This document shows, one piece after another, positions 6,902-7,106 of a DNA stretch of 7,106 nucleotides (its first letter is position 1; each line of letters starts with the position of its first letter). The translations under genes and the position numbers were made by a program. Below the pieces are notes generated by a model, which was not told the DNA's origin, did not search any database, and was given only the letters and a program-made list of their open reading frames with translations. The stretch comes from an uncultured Terriglobus sp. (lineage in GTDB: Bacteria > Acidobacteriota > Terriglobia > Terriglobales > Acidobacteriaceae), in the NCBI GenBank assembly GCA_937859825.1, contig CALMAP010000297.1, positions 1,068-8,173 of the forward strand, read 5' to 3'.

Positions 6902-7106
6902 ATGCTAGCGCTGAACCTGGTGCTTTCCGCCCACCAAAACCAAGTAGATGCGCTGGCCGTGCAGTACCACGCGGCGGCCACTAACGGTGAGTGGGCATTT
7001 CGCAACGAGGTGGGCCGCGGGGTGCTGCGGCACTACCCCCTGCCCCTGGACCTGGCTGTGTACACCTACGAGTACGAGCTTGGCCAGCCGCTGACCTTCG
7101 ATACCG
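6902..7106 (+). CDS. N-terminal part of an unrecognised protein (3' end outside the window)
   Basis: An open frame of 68 codons runs from ATG 6902 to the window end. It begins MLALNLVLSAHQNQVDAL and ends with a tyrosine-rich stretch, LAVYTYEYELGQPLTF. By my hand count about four fifths of third positions are G or C (55 of 68), which strongly suggests real coding. The frame is already open from 6863, after a TAA at 6860-6862, but ATG 6902 is the first ATG. No Shine-Dalgarno precedes it (the upstream bases are CTTCCGCCGCCG), unlike the two coupled genes before it. It uses CTA, GTA, GGG and CCC codons that look less favoured in the upstream genes. This could mean a different transcription unit, transferred DNA or a chimeric assembly. 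I do not recognise a family and assign no function. Confidence 0.5.
   Translation, partial: MLALNLVLSAHQNQVDALAVQYHAAATNGEWAFRNEVGRGVLRHYPLPLDLAVYTYEYELGQPLTFDT

Overview
The window is GC-rich and almost entirely coding on the + strand up to about 6847. It looks like the chromosome of a free-living Gram-negative bacterium. The gene content and protein style fit an acidobacterium of the Terriglobales type (Terriglobus, Granulicella or Edaphobacter-like). That placement is an inference from recalled family resemblance, not from a marker gene.

Layout. Positions 1-558 hold the C-terminal part of an ATP-dependent DNA ligase, with the end of its nucleotidyltransferase domain and its OB-fold. After a 54-bp gap come three tightly coupled genes. 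The first (613-1671) is a membrane-anchored DUF1175/YfaT-like protein with an NlpC/P60-like Cys/His pattern. The second (1668-6383) is a 1571-residue secreted bacterial alpha-2-macroglobulin with an intact CTEQ thioester motif. The third (6380-6847) is a small multi-spanning membrane protein that I do not recognise. Both junctions in the trio are 4-nt start/stop overlaps (ATGA, then GTGA), each with a good Shine-Dalgarno sequence, so the genes are probably co-translated and work together in the cell envelope. The likely plan is that the macroglobulin traps proteases, or reacts covalently with attackers, in the periplasm or outside. The DUF1175 protein, facing the periplasm, and the small membrane protein would be its partners.

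Past the tandem stop TAATAA at 6845-6850 the sequence changes. About 45 bp are only roughly 36% GC and contain a 9-bp direct repeat and a perfect 6-bp inverted repeat. A new open frame starting at 6902 then runs off the window end with a strong coding third-position bias but no recognisable family. This edge could be an ordinary operon end, a recent insertion boundary or an assembly join. The third gene may have been shortened by it.

The most interesting content is the combination of a DUF1175 partner, known from yfaS/magD-type clusters, with a macroglobulin that keeps its thioester and has no lipobox, plus an uncharacterised membrane protein. I found no tRNA, rRNA, CRISPR array, transposase or convincing terminator.
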